A DNA stretch of 10,221 bases. Origin: Candidatus Dormiibacterota bacterium (lineage in GTDB: Bacteria; Chloroflexota; Dormibacteria; Aeolococcales; Aeolococcaceae). Positions 1 to 5,745 of the stretch are shown piece after piece; position 1 is the first letter of the stretch, and every line of letters begins with the position of its first letter. Made by a program: the position numbers and the translations under genes. The stretch is taken from positions 1 to 10,221 of the forward strand of contig PMYJ01000043.1 of NCBI GenBank assembly GCA_003170875.1. The letters run 5' to 3'. The notes below the pieces were generated by a model. It saw nothing but the letters and a program-made list of their open reading frames with translations, did not search any database and was not told the DNA's origin.

Positions 1-847
1 CCCCGTTCACGACCGGGGTGCAGATCATGGCGATCTCGCTCTGGTCGGGATTGAGGGCGGGCTGGGCGCAGTCGTCCTGCGGCAGGGTCAGCGCCGAGCC
101 GTGGGAGCCCGTGACGTTGTACAGGGGCTTGGGGTCGAGGCGGATCTGGCTGACCTCGATACCCTGGCCAGCCCCCTGCTCGTAGCCGACGTAAAGCAGG
201 CCGCCGCCGACCAGCGGCACGGGGCTGACGTCCCCGCCGGTGTAGTAGTTGGCCCAGCTCTGCTGGGTGATGCCGTCGGCCTGCTGGACGTTGGTGCGCG
301 TGATGTTGGTCCCGAGCGTCGTCTCCCAGATCGAGAGGTCCACCTGGAGGCAGCACTGCGAGGGATCGTCGACGTTCCCCTTGGGCCAGTCGTAGCTGAA
401 ATAGAGGGTGTTACCGGGCCCCACCGCCGGGTAGTAGAGCCAGTCGTCAGCACCGAGCGCGGTGGCGGTGACCTTCCCCGAGTCGTGGCTGAGCTGGTAC
501 TCGACCTTCCCGTTGAGGCCGAGCTCGTAGAGGTCGGAGTAGTAGTTGGCGGTGACCTTGACGGCGAGCAGACCCACCCCACCGGGGATGAGCACCGGCT
601 GCGTCCAGCCCTGGCCCTCCTTCTGGAGCTGAGTGATGTGGGTCCCCGCCAGGGCGAAGAGACCGCCGTCGTCGGCGAAATAGATCGTTCCCGAGAGCGA
701 GAGCCTGACGTCGGTGTGGGTGGGGTTCTGGGGCGGACTGTAGACGGTGGCGTCGCCGCTCGCCAGATAACGGTTGACCCCGACACCGAATGCCGCCATC
801 AGGACGAGGAGCACGATCCAGGTCAGCAGCCTGCGGGAGCGGCTCAT
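1..847 (-). CDS. Membrane-anchored beta-propeller-like (TolB/WD40-like) protein, 3' end cut by window edge
   Basis: An open frame of 282 codons starts at ATG 847-845 and runs off the left edge without a stop. The N-terminus has a short basic stretch (Arg3, Arg5, Arg6), then a hydrophobic segment at about residues 7-24, read as a signal anchor or signal peptide. The rest is rich in Gly, Asp, Tyr and Trp in short beta-strand-like units such as GTIYFADDGGLFAL and YYSDLYELGLNGKVEYQL, which resemble TolB, PQQ or NHL-type propeller blades. A vicinal cysteine pair lies at residues 165-166, with further Cys near the visible end. The start is fixed by a 4-base ATGA overlap with the stop of the upstream LCP gene, so the two are probably translationally coupled. 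A role outside the membrane linked to the LCP protein is inference. The exact family and the C-terminus cannot be seen. Confidence 0.8.
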   Translation of the reverse strand, partial: MSRSRRLLTWIVLLVLMAAFGVGVNRYLASGDATVYSPPQNPTHTDVRLSLSGTIYFADDGGLFALAGTHITQLQKEGQGWTQPVLIPGGVGLLAVKVTANYYSDLYELGLNGKVEYQLSHDSGKVTATALGADDWLYYPAVGPGNTLYFSYDWPKGNVDDPSQCCLQVDLSIWETTLGTNITRTNVQQADGITQQSWANYYTGGDVSPVPLVGGGLLYVGYEQGAGQGIEVSQIRLDPKPLYNVTGSHGSALTLPQDDCAQPALNPDQSEIAMICTPVVNG

Positions 848-1923
848 GTGGCCGGGAAGTACTGGTGGACCACCGGGAGGATGAGGCTCATGTCCGGTTC
901 CAGTACGGACTGGCCAGCCTCGGTCCCGTTGCTGTACTGGGTCAGGTAGACGTGCTGGATGCTCCCCGAGCCGATGTCCTTGCTGATCCCGAGCAGCAGG
1001 GGAAACTGGGTGAGCGGGATATCGGTGAGCACCTCGCCGCTCAGCGCGGAGGCGAGGTTGTTGACGTCGCCCAGACTCAGCTGGGAGAGCTTCTGGCGCA
1101 GGGCGACCAGCACCTGCTGCTGGCGCACGTTGCGACCGATGTCGGAGGAGATGTCGTCGTGCCGGGAGCGGACGTATTCCAGCGCCTCCACGCCGTCCAT
1201 GTGCTGCGCCCCGGGGAGCACCGCCACCCGGTCGGCGGCGTTCGGGTTGGTGCTGCCGGCGACGTCGTAGGGGTAGTTGTCGTCCATCACCGGGTGGCTG
1301 GCCACGATGTCGATGCCGCCCACCTCATCAATGAGATTGATCAGCCCCTGCAGCCCGATCCAGACGTAGTGGTCGACCTGGACCTGGAAGTCCTGCTCGA
1401 CGGTGGCGATCTCGGCGTCGATCCCAGCGGTGCCGCCACCGGCGTTGCCGAACGCCTGGGAGACCTTGCCGCCGGTCAGCTGTTTCCCACTCGCCGAGTA
1501 GAGGGTGACCCAGAGGTCGCGGGGGATGGAGAGCATGGTGACGCTGCCCGCGGTGGGATCGACCCGGACCAGGATCATCGACTGGGTGCAGCAGAAACCG
1601 GAGGTGCTCCCGGCGGTCGTGAACTTGCCGTCGTTGTCGGAGCCCAGGAGCAGGACGGTGAAGGGCGCGCTGGACCCAGTCGCGGCTGCGGGCGCGGCGG
1701 TCGGGCTCCCCGGGAGGACGGTGGGCGCGGTCACCTGGATGGAGTGCCCGGTGGCGCCGAGCGCGGTGGTGATCGTCGGCCAGAAGAAGCTCAGCGCGCC
1801 CGCCACCCCCGACAGCACGAAGCCGAGCAGGACCAGCAGGATGCTGCGCACCCGCGGGATGCGAGGGTGCCGGCGCGAGGCGCGGCGCCGCCGCGCGGCC
1901 TCGGGGGAGCGACCCAGGCTCAT
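844..1923 (-). CDS. LytR-CpsA-Psr (LCP) family protein with altered metal-site motif
   Basis: 359 residues. The family transfers wall teichoic acid, capsule or arabinogalactan-type glycopolymers from a lipid carrier to peptidoglycan, outside the membrane. A basic N-terminus (residues 5-26) precedes one membrane segment (about 27-47) and an Ala/Pro/Thr linker (about 64-87). The LCP domain follows: LLLGSD at 91-96, SIPRDLWV at 132-139, VGGI at 201-204, and DGVEALEYVRSRHDD at 243-257 followed by SDIGRNVRQQ at 260-269, all close to the family signatures. The usual R-S-D-T motif reads C-T-Q-S at 112-115, so its Arg and its Mg-binding Asp are absent. ATG 1923 is chosen because it begins just before the basic/TM N-terminus and has a GGAGG ahead of it. 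The same frame stays open far upstream, but that stretch lies opposite the FolC-like gene and resembles no protein. It is the first gene of a pair with the propeller protein. Confidence 0.9.
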   Translation of the reverse strand: MSLGRSPEAARRRRASRRHPRIPRVRSILLVLLGFVLSGVAGALSFFWPTITTALGATGHSIQVTAPTVLPGSPTAAPAAATGSSAPFTVLLLGSDNDGKFTTAGSTSGFCCTQSMILVRVDPTAGSVTMLSIPRDLWVTLYSASGKQLTGGKVSQAFGNAGGGTAGIDAEIATVEQDFQVQVDHYVWIGLQGLINLIDEVGGIDIVASHPVMDDNYPYDVAGSTNPNAADRVAVLPGAQHMDGVEALEYVRSRHDDISSDIGRNVRQQQVLVALRQKLSQLSLGDVNNLASALSGEVLTDIPLTQFPLLLGISKDIGSGSIQHVYLTQYSNGTEAGQSVLEPDMSLILPVVHQYFPAT

Positions 1924-1934
1924 GGTCGGTAGGA

Positions 1935-1939
1935 CCTCC
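1935..1939 (-). promoter_or_regulatory. Shine-Dalgarno GGAGG of the LCP gene
   Basis: GGAGG on the minus strand lies 11 bases before ATG 1923. It is the only clear Shine-Dalgarno sequence before a gene in this window and supports the short LCP start. Spacing is slightly long. Confidence 0.6.
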
Positions 1940-2056
1940 GTCTCGGGGCACCGGCAAGACCGGAACTGTCCCCGAATGCAGCGACACGGGCCACCTGAAC
2001 GGGCCCCTCGACTGAGACCGTCCCCGCTCCCCGCCGGGCGGACCTCAACCCGGGCG

Positions 2057-2062
2057 ATGATA
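2057..2062 (-). promoter_or_regulatory. Possible -10 box (TATCAT) for the LCP operon
   Basis: TATCAT on the minus strand is a good TANNNT -10 hexamer in the LCP/FolC-like divergent region. Transcription from it would give a leader of roughly 125 bases before ATG 1923, consistent with that gene using a Shine-Dalgarno. I see no convincing -35, so this is tentative. Confidence 0.3.
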
Positions 2063-2069
2063 CCGGGAA

Positions 2070-2085
2070 GGCGGTGGAGACCGCC
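2070..2085. other. Short inverted repeat GGCGGT-GGAG-ACCGCC
   Basis: A perfect 6-bp inverted repeat around a 4-base loop lies just upstream (minus sense) of the possible LCP -10 and 64 bases before the FolC-like ATG. It could be an operator or a chance palindrome in GC-rich DNA. Nothing else in the 225-base divergent gap (1924-2148) stands out apart from the two -10 candidates. Confidence 0.25.
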
Positions 2086-2133
2086 GGTGGCAACTCGGTG
2101 AGCCGGGAGGGGGGCCGGGGGGGCCGTTCCGTG

Positions 2134-2139
2134 TACGGT
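2134..2139 (+). promoter_or_regulatory. -10 box (TACGGT), leaderless FolC-like gene
   Basis: TACGGT fits the TANNNT -10 pattern and ends 9 bases before ATG 2149, so the transcript would begin at or next to the start codon. No Shine-Dalgarno lies between them. The -35 is not recognisable. Confidence 0.5.
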
Positions 2140-2148
2140 CGAGCCGAG

Positions 2149-3393
2149 ATGCGACGGGAGCGGATCGAGACAGATCAGGCATTCTTCGCCGAGCGGATGC
2201 AAAAGCGGGTCTTGGGGGGGAGGCGCAGCCTGTCCAGGGCCCGGGCCCTGGCGCCGCATCTGGGTGTCGACCTCGACGCGTGGCGGGCTCACCCCGAGGC
2301 TGTCATCAGCGTGGTCGGCTCGAAGGGGAAGGGTACCGCTGCCACCTTCGCGTCGGCGGCTCTCGCCGCCACCGGGCTGCGGGTGGGGACCCTGACCAGC
2401 CCGGGGCTGCGCAGCAACCGGGAGCGGATCCGGGTGGACGGGCAGGCCATCCCGCGCCGCGACTACGAGGCCCTGGTCGGCGAGGTGGCCGCGACCCTCA
2501 CCCGGGTGTCGGACCTCCTCCCCGACGACGGCTACCTCTCCCCGAGCGGCCTCTTCACCCTCAGCGCCCTCCGCCACTTCGCCGGCCGTGGCTGCGACGC
2601 CGTGGTGCTCGAGGCGGGGATGGGCGGGGCGTCCGACGAGGTCTCCCTGGTCGCGCCCGGTGTGGTGGTGGTGACCCCCATCCTCTCCGAGCACGTCGGG
2701 GTGCTGGGGGACACCGTGGCGGAGATCGCCGCCGAGAAGGCGGGGGTCGTCACCGCGGCGACCCGCGACGTCGTGGCGGCCATACAGGAGGAGCCGGGAG
2801 TCGAGACGGCGGTGCTGCTCGCCGCGCGGCGCCACGGCTGCCGGTACCACCGGGTGGGGGGCGACGCCGAGCGGCCCGGGCGGGACCCCGCTCCCGGGCT
2901 CGGCGCCCTCAATGCGCGCCTCGGGGTGGTCGCCGCCCTGCGCCTGCTCGACCTGGCGGGCCTGCCGGCGCCGCCCCCCGAGGCGCTGGACGCATCCCTG
3001 CAGAGCGTCAGCCTTCCCGGCCGGCTGAGCCATCACCGGCGCGGCAATCAGGATTGGGTCATCGACTGTGCCACCAACCCGGCCGCGATCACCGCCGCGA
3101 TCTCGTACACCACGGCGACGGTCGGCCCGCCCACCGCGGTGCTCACCTTCCTCCCTCACCACCGGGACGCCGCCCCTCTCCTCGAAGCCCTACGCGACTG
3201 GCCGGTGGTGAGGATCCCGGGCGGGCGTTCCACCGGAGGCCCGGGCGGTGGCGCGGTGATGCGCCTGGAGGAGGTCGACCTCGACGCCCTCGGCCCGCGG
3301 GTGCTCGCCGTGGGGCCCGTCTACTTCGTGGGTGAGCTGCTGGCCATCCTCGACGTCGACTGCGAAAGGAGCTTCACGACTTCCCATCGCTGA
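2149..3393 (+). CDS. FolC-like Mur ligase family protein (folylpolyglutamate synthase homologue), diverged active site
   Basis: 414 residues, about the usual FolC length. FolC enzymes use ATP to join glutamate to dihydropteroate or folates in the cytoplasm. Visible in order: P-loop GSKGKGT at 57-63 (usually GTNGKGS), TSPGLRSNRERI from 83 (usually TSPHL with a His), a Phe-containing SPSGLFTLSA at 131-140, LEAGMGG at 154-160 with Glu155 in the Mg-ligand position, EHVGVLGDTVAEIAAEKAG at 181-199 with His182 and Lys197, which is normally carbamylated, then PGRL at 290-293, and GPVYFVGELLAI near the end as in FolC. The C-terminal domain's DGAHNP motif reads DCATNP at 306-311. Fold and N-terminal chemistry look intact, while substrate-site residues differ, so the substrate may not be folate. 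ATG 2149 fits the family N-terminus and the -10 spacing. In-frame GTG 2131 and ATG 2074 are possible alternatives but would add atypical sequence. It converges on the phosphatase gene with a 20-base overlap. Confidence 0.85.
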   Translation: MRRERIETDQAFFAERMQKRVLGGRRSLSRARALAPHLGVDLDAWRAHPEAVISVVGSKGKGTAATFASAALAATGLRVGTLTSPGLRSNRERIRVDGQAIPRRDYEALVGEVAATLTRVSDLLPDDGYLSPSGLFTLSALRHFAGRGCDAVVLEAGMGGASDEVSLVAPGVVVVTPILSEHVGVLGDTVAEIAAEKAGVVTAATRDVVAAIQEEPGVETAVLLAARRHGCRYHRVGGDAERPGRDPAPGLGALNARLGVVAALRLLDLAGLPAPPPEALDASLQSVSLPGRLSHHRRGNQDWVIDCATNPAAITAAISYTTATVGPPTAVLTFLPHHRDAAPLLEALRDWPVVRIPGGRSTGGPGGGAVMRLEEVDLDALGPRVLAVGPVYFVGELLAILDVDCERSFTTSHR

Positions 3394-4012
3394 GGTGGGA
3401 GGTGTCGTTCCAGAGCCATATGACGGGGTCCTCCCGCTCGTACCCGAGCACCGAGACCGCCGCCGCAGAGAGTGCCAGGGCCTCCCCGGCGAGAGCGGGT
3501 AGGTCGCACCACCGCGACGCCAGGATGCGCAGGAAGTGCCCGTGGGCAAAGAGGGCGACGTCCCCCGCCACCCCGCGGACCTGCTCGATCACGGAGTCGG
3601 CCCGACGGCCGACGTCGGCGAGCGTCTCCCCGCCGGACACCCCGTCATTCCATATCACCCAGCCCGGCCGGTCGGCGCGGATCTCGTCGGCGGTTCGCCC
3701 CTCGTAGGCTCCGTAAGCCCACTCCTGGATGTCGGGGTCAGGCCGAGCCGCAGCCATCATGCCCGCCAGCTCGCAGGTGCGCTGGGCCCGCTGGAGGGGG
3801 CTGTAGAGGACCTCGGCGAACTTCCACTGCGCCAGGCGCGGCCCGAGTAAGCGGGCCTGGGCCTCGCCCTCCGGATCGAGGGGGATGTCGGTCCGGCCGG
3901 TGTGGCGGCCGGTCCGGCTCCATGCCGTCTCGCCGTGCCGCACCAGCACGATCCTCTGCGCGAGACCCCCCGGCCCCGGGGCGTCGGTGGGTCTGGGCTG
4001 GGCTCCGATCAC
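3374..4012 (-). CDS. Histidine phosphatase family protein (phosphoglycerate mutase-like / acid phosphatase)
   Basis: 212 residues from GTG 4012. Enzymes of this family transfer a phosphate through a phospho-histidine. The catalytic set is complete: LVRHGET at 23-29 with Arg25 and nucleophile His26, SPLQRAQRT at 71-79 with Arg75, acid Glu97 in EWAYGAYEG, and AHGHFLR at 156-162 with His157. The segment GRHTGRTDIPLDPEGE at 35-50 is typical of the subgroup holding actinobacterial acid phosphatases and yeast sedoheptulose-bisphosphatase-like enzymes rather than glycolytic dPGM. The substrate cannot be told from sequence. The GTG start overlaps the TGA of the upstream membrane-protein gene (GTGA), which supports this start and suggests translational coupling. 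About 18 flexible residues precede the core. The 3' end overlaps the FolC-like gene by 20 bases, tail to tail. Confidence 0.92.
   Translation of the reverse strand: MIGAQPRPTDAPGPGGLAQRIVLVRHGETAWSRTGRHTGRTDIPLDPEGEAQARLLGPRLAQWKFAEVLYSPLQRAQRTCELAGMMAAARPDPDIQEWAYGAYEGRTADEIRADRPGWVIWNDGVSGGETLADVGRRADSVIEQVRGVAGDVALFAHGHFLRILASRWCDLPALAGEALALSAAAVSVLGYEREDPVIWLWNDTSHLSDGKS
3380..3402. terminator. Weak hairpin at convergent FolC-like/phosphatase ends
   Basis: CTTCCCA at 3380-3386 pairs with TGGGAGG at 3396-3402 (7 bp, one G-U) around a 9-base loop, inside the 3' ends of both genes. There is no T tract. It may end transcription in either direction, but it is weak and could be chance. Confidence 0.3.
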
Positions 4013-4386
4013 CGGCTGGTGATGTGCTTCCGGCCGGTCCCCGCACGCCGGTGCTTCCTCGGGGAGACGAGGAGGACGGCACAGAGCAGGATCACCGCCC
4101 CCACGAAGGCCACCACGACGTCCTGGATGAGCCCGAGAAGACCACCGCCGGCGATCAGGGTGGGGTCGACCTGATGGACGATCAGCCCCCCGATCACCGC
4201 CCCGGCAAGCCCGACGATGATGTCCATCAGGCAGCCGAGCCCGCTGCCCCGGACCAGGCGCCCCGCCAGGGCCCCCGAGATCAGCCCGATCAGGAGCCAG
4301 GTGAGGAGGTGATGGCCGGCGAGCACCCCCGCCCAGACGGCGAGGACCACGACGACCAGCGCGGCGACGGCGACCAGTCCCGGCAT
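4009..4386 (-). CDS. GlsB/YeaQ/YmgE (transglycosylase-associated) family membrane protein
   Basis: 125 residues from ATG 4386, nearly all hydrophobic. Segments lie at about 4-24, 27-46, 55-72 and 88-107. LLTWLLIGLISGALAGRLVR followed by GSGLGCLMDIIVGLAGAVIGG matches the repeated Gly-rich pattern of the small GlsB/YeaQ/YmgE stress-response membrane proteins (PF04226), and IQDVVVAFVGAVILL matches their third helix. The first helix is extra compared with the usual three-helix, roughly 85-residue members. A basic tail (RKHRRAGTGRKH) should face the cytoplasm. The biochemical role of the family is unsettled, and expression in E. coli is stress-linked. An in-frame ATG at 4497 would add 37 Arg/Pro-rich residues that look like non-coding translation. 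ATG 4386 is preferred because of its upstream -10 and because it fits the family start. Its stop overlaps the GTG of the phosphatase gene. Confidence 0.8.
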   Translation of the reverse strand: MPGLVAVAALVVVVLAVWAGVLAGHHLLTWLLIGLISGALAGRLVRGSGLGCLMDIIVGLAGAVIGGLIVHQVDPTLIAGGGLLGLIQDVVVAFVGAVILLCAVLLVSPRKHRRAGTGRKHITSR

Positions 4387-4393
4387 CTCCGCA

Positions 4394-4403
4394 ACCGTAC
4401 GAT
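4394..4403. promoter_or_regulatory. Overlapping divergent -10 boxes (TACGGT minus, TACGAT plus)
   Basis: Plus-strand ACCGTACGAT reads as TACGGT on the minus strand (4399 to 4394) and TACGAT on the plus strand (4398-4403). The two hexamers share the central TA. The minus hexamer ends 7 bases before ATG 4386, fitting leaderless expression of the membrane protein. The plus hexamer would start a transcript near 4410 that enters mscS with a leader of about 110 bases. Confidence 0.45.
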
Positions 4404-4408
4404 GTCGG
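4396..4408 (+). repeat. Repeat copy 1: CGTACGATGTCGG
   Basis: This 13-base word recurs at 4507-4519 with one mismatch (CGTACGATGCCGG), so the two ends of the divergent membrane-protein/mscS gap carry the same -10-containing sequence. It contains the palindrome CGTACG. Confidence 0.4.
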
Positions 4409-4506
4409 AGGTGAGCCACGCCGCGCCTGTCGCCCTGACGCCATCGCCCTGGCGGCGGGCCGGGAGACCCCTCGACGTCCGGGCGACCTCGCCCCATCGT
4501 GTCCCG

Positions 4507-4519
4507 CGTACGATGCCGG
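4507..4519 (+). repeat. Repeat copy 2: CGTACGATGCCGG
   Basis: Second copy of the 13-base word at 4396-4408 (12 of 13 identical). It holds the -10 box assigned to mscS. It may reflect a shared promoter signal or a duplicated regulator site. Confidence 0.4.
4509..4514 (+). promoter_or_regulatory. -10 box (TACGAT), leaderless mscS-like gene
   Basis: TACGAT ends 9 bases before ATG 4524, with no Shine-Dalgarno between (GCCGGGCTG). This fits a transcript starting at the ATG. GCGACC at 4483-4488 is a poor -35 with 20-base spacing. Confidence 0.5.
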
Positions 4520-4523
4520 GCTG

Positions 4524-5414
4524 ATGCACTTCCTCCTTGCGACCGCTGCGGCTGGGGCGACCCCGGCGTCGTCGCCGGCCTCCCTGCCTGCGTGCCTGAA
4601 CAACCCGCTGTTGTGGGTCTGCCAGGCGGTCCAGGAGCGGGTCGGCGTGGGCAACGCTCTGGCGCCGTTGGTACAGGACGTGCTCGACGGGATCGCCGTC
4701 TTCCTGCTCGTCGTGATCGCCGGGCAAGTGCTGCGCCGGGTGGTGGTCACCGCGGTCCAGCGCAGGGCCGACCCGCAGGTCCACGCCCTCACCCGCAACG
4801 TCCTGACCATCTTGACCTGGGCCTTCGCAGCGGCCGGCGGCCTGGTGGCGGGGGGCGTGGACGTGCTCTGGGTGCTGACCTTCGGCGGCGTCTTCAGCCT
4901 GGCCATCGGGCTCGCCTTCCAGGACCTGCTCCGCAACATCCTGGCCGGGATCTTCATCCTCCTGGAGAAGCCCTTCCGGATCGGCGACCACGTGGCCATC
5001 GGGGACTGCGAGGGAACGGTGCAGACCATCGCGCTACGGACCACGGCGCTCCGGACCGGGGATGGCCGCCTCGCCGTGATGCCCAATCTGACCGTCTTCA
5101 CCAGTGTCATCCTCAACTCGACGGCGTTCGACCAGCGGCGGTACAGCGTGACCCTCCCGGTCGAACCCGGGACCGATCTGCCGCGACTGATGAAGGCGGC
5201 AGACGGCGCGCTGGCGGCGGTCCCCGGCATCGCGAGCGATCCGCCGCCGAGTGTCCAGCCACGGGTGGAGCCGGATGGGCGGCGGGTGGTCGTGGTCAGC
5301 TTCTGGGTCGACTACCGCGCACACGATCCCGACACGATGAGCGGCGAGCTGCTCTCGCGGATCTGGGGCGGATCCGCCGGGAGCGCCGGCGGCGCTGCGA
5401 AAGGGGGGGCCTGA
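4524..5414 (+). CDS. MscS-family small-conductance mechanosensitive ion channel
   Basis: 296 residues, close to E. coli MscS length. The family forms heptameric inner-membrane channels that open under membrane tension and release solutes during osmotic downshock. Hydrophobic segments lie at about 53-77 (TM1), 91-110 (TM2) and 113-148 (pore-lining TM3 with Gly/Ala-rich GGVFSLAIGLAFQDLLRNIL). The conserved beta-domain follows: EKPFRIGDHVAIGDCEGTV at 148-166, TTALRTGDGRLAVMPN at 173-188 and ILNST at 196-200. The C-terminal alpha/beta vestibule domain runs from about 205 to 275 and ends in a low-complexity Gly/Ala/Ser tail (281-296). A short Ala/Ser/Pro N-terminus could be periplasmic. ATG 4524 is supported by the -10 box 9 bases upstream. 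It is expressed alone, divergent from the GlsB-like gene. Confidence 0.92.
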   Translation: MHFLLATAAAGATPASSPASLPACLNNPLLWVCQAVQERVGVGNALAPLVQDVLDGIAVFLLVVIAGQVLRRVVVTAVQRRADPQVHALTRNVLTILTWAFAAAGGLVAGGVDVLWVLTFGGVFSLAIGLAFQDLLRNILAGIFILLEKPFRIGDHVAIGDCEGTVQTIALRTTALRTGDGRLAVMPNLTVFTSVILNSTAFDQRRYSVTLPVEPGTDLPRLMKAADGALAAVPGIASDPPPSVQPRVEPDGRRVVVVSFWVDYRAHDPDTMSGELLSRIWGGSAGSAGGAAKGGA

Positions 5415-5487
5415 GCCCGCCGCGACGATGACGGCCGGCCGGCGTCCGCGATGGCGAGACGCTTGGTGGCGGGCGGAGGAGAGACCC

Positions 5488-5519
5488 GGGGTGGCGCGCC
5501 CTGTGGGTCGCGCCACCCC
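5488..5519 (+). terminator. Strong GC hairpin downstream of mscS-like gene
   Basis: GGGGTGGCGCG (5488-5498) pairs perfectly with CGCGCCACCCC (5509-5519), 11 bp around a 10-base loop that can itself form CCC/GGG pairs. It starts 73 bases after the mscS stop. No T tract follows, so it would be a U-less terminator of the kind proposed in high-GC bacteria, or an RNA 3'-end stabiliser. Confidence 0.5.
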
Positions 5520-5573
5520 CCACTCCAGGCCTGGCTAACCGCCGGCACCCCCCCCAAGAGGCGTCGCTCCGGG

Positions 5574-5599
5574 CGCTCATCCCCTCTGGGGCTGATGCG
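5574..5599. other. Imperfect hairpin
   Basis: CCCC/GGGG closes a 3-base loop (TCT). After one mismatch come three pairs, a bulged T and three more pairs, with outer arms CGCTCAT (5574-5580) and CTGATGCG (5592-5599). It is one of a series of hairpins in this gap, and its function is unknown. Confidence 0.35.
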
Positions 5600-5669
5600 A
5601 CCGGGCACACCCCATGGTAGCTGTGACGTGTACGTGGCGAATAGCGCGTTTAAACACCGTGAAAGCCCA

Positions 5670-5704
5670 TGCAGCCTACCCGCCACGTTGTTGCGGAGGC
5701 TGCA
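5670..5704 (-). other. Second hairpin downstream of rplY (12 bp with 2-base bulge)
   Basis: TGCAGCCT (5670-5677) pairs with AGGCTGCA (5697-5704), and CCGC (5680-5683) pairs with GCGG (5693-5696), leaving a 2-base bulge and a 9-base loop. It follows the first rplY hairpin after only 4 bases in the minus sense. A short CTTTC follows on the minus strand. The pair may form a tandem terminator or part of a structured RNA. Confidence 0.45.
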
Positions 5705-5708
5705 GATG

Positions 5709-5734
5709 CGCGATCCGGCCGTTACCGGGTCGCG
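5709..5734 (-). terminator. Hairpin terminator candidate immediately after rplY
   Basis: On the minus strand CGCGACCCGG, loop TAACGG, CCGGATCGCG form a 10-bp stem with one G-U pair. It begins 11 bases after the rplY stop (5746). No T tract. Position and strength favour a terminator or 3' stabiliser for the rplY transcript. Confidence 0.55.
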
Positions 5735-5745
5735 ACAAGCCGAGG

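Larger units (their letters stand above)
5415..5745. other. Gene-free convergent region between mscS and rplY, rich in hairpins
   Basis: 331 bases between two convergent stops. I see no credible protein here: open frames lack family resemblance, start signals and third-position GC bias. It holds four stable hairpins (5488-5519, 5574-5599, 5670-5704, 5709-5734), a 10-bp palindrome CCAGGCCTGG at 5525-5534 and GTTTAAAC at 5648-5655. The stretch 5615-5670 is noticeably more AT-rich than the genes around it. It does not match a tRNA, SRP RNA or riboswitch that I recognise. The simplest reading is terminators for both genes; a small structured RNA is possible. Confidence 0.5.

Noticed and set aside
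101..1932. Long plus-strand frames opposite the propeller and LCP genes (101-949, 790-1932)
   Set aside because: They are Val/Asp/Gly-rich antisense translations of GC-biased codons, without start signals or family resemblance.
1924..3162. Open minus-strand frame continuing upstream of the LCP ATG, giving a 772-residue reading
   Set aside because: It is antisense to the FolC-like gene and low-complexity (Gly, Arg, Pro, His). The LCP protein has a normal N-terminal basic and membrane segment and a Shine-Dalgarno at 1923.
4013..5230. Minus-strand frame extending the phosphatase to 618 residues
   Set aside because: The extra part lies opposite the GlsB-like and MscS genes and resembles no protein. 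The GTG at 4012 with its GTGA overlap explains the start.
5600..5700. Possible tRNA, riboswitch or SRP RNA in the AT-richer gap
   Set aside because: No cloverleaf, T-loop consensus, SRP tetraloop context or riboswitch core that I know could be fitted. Only hairpins can be supported.
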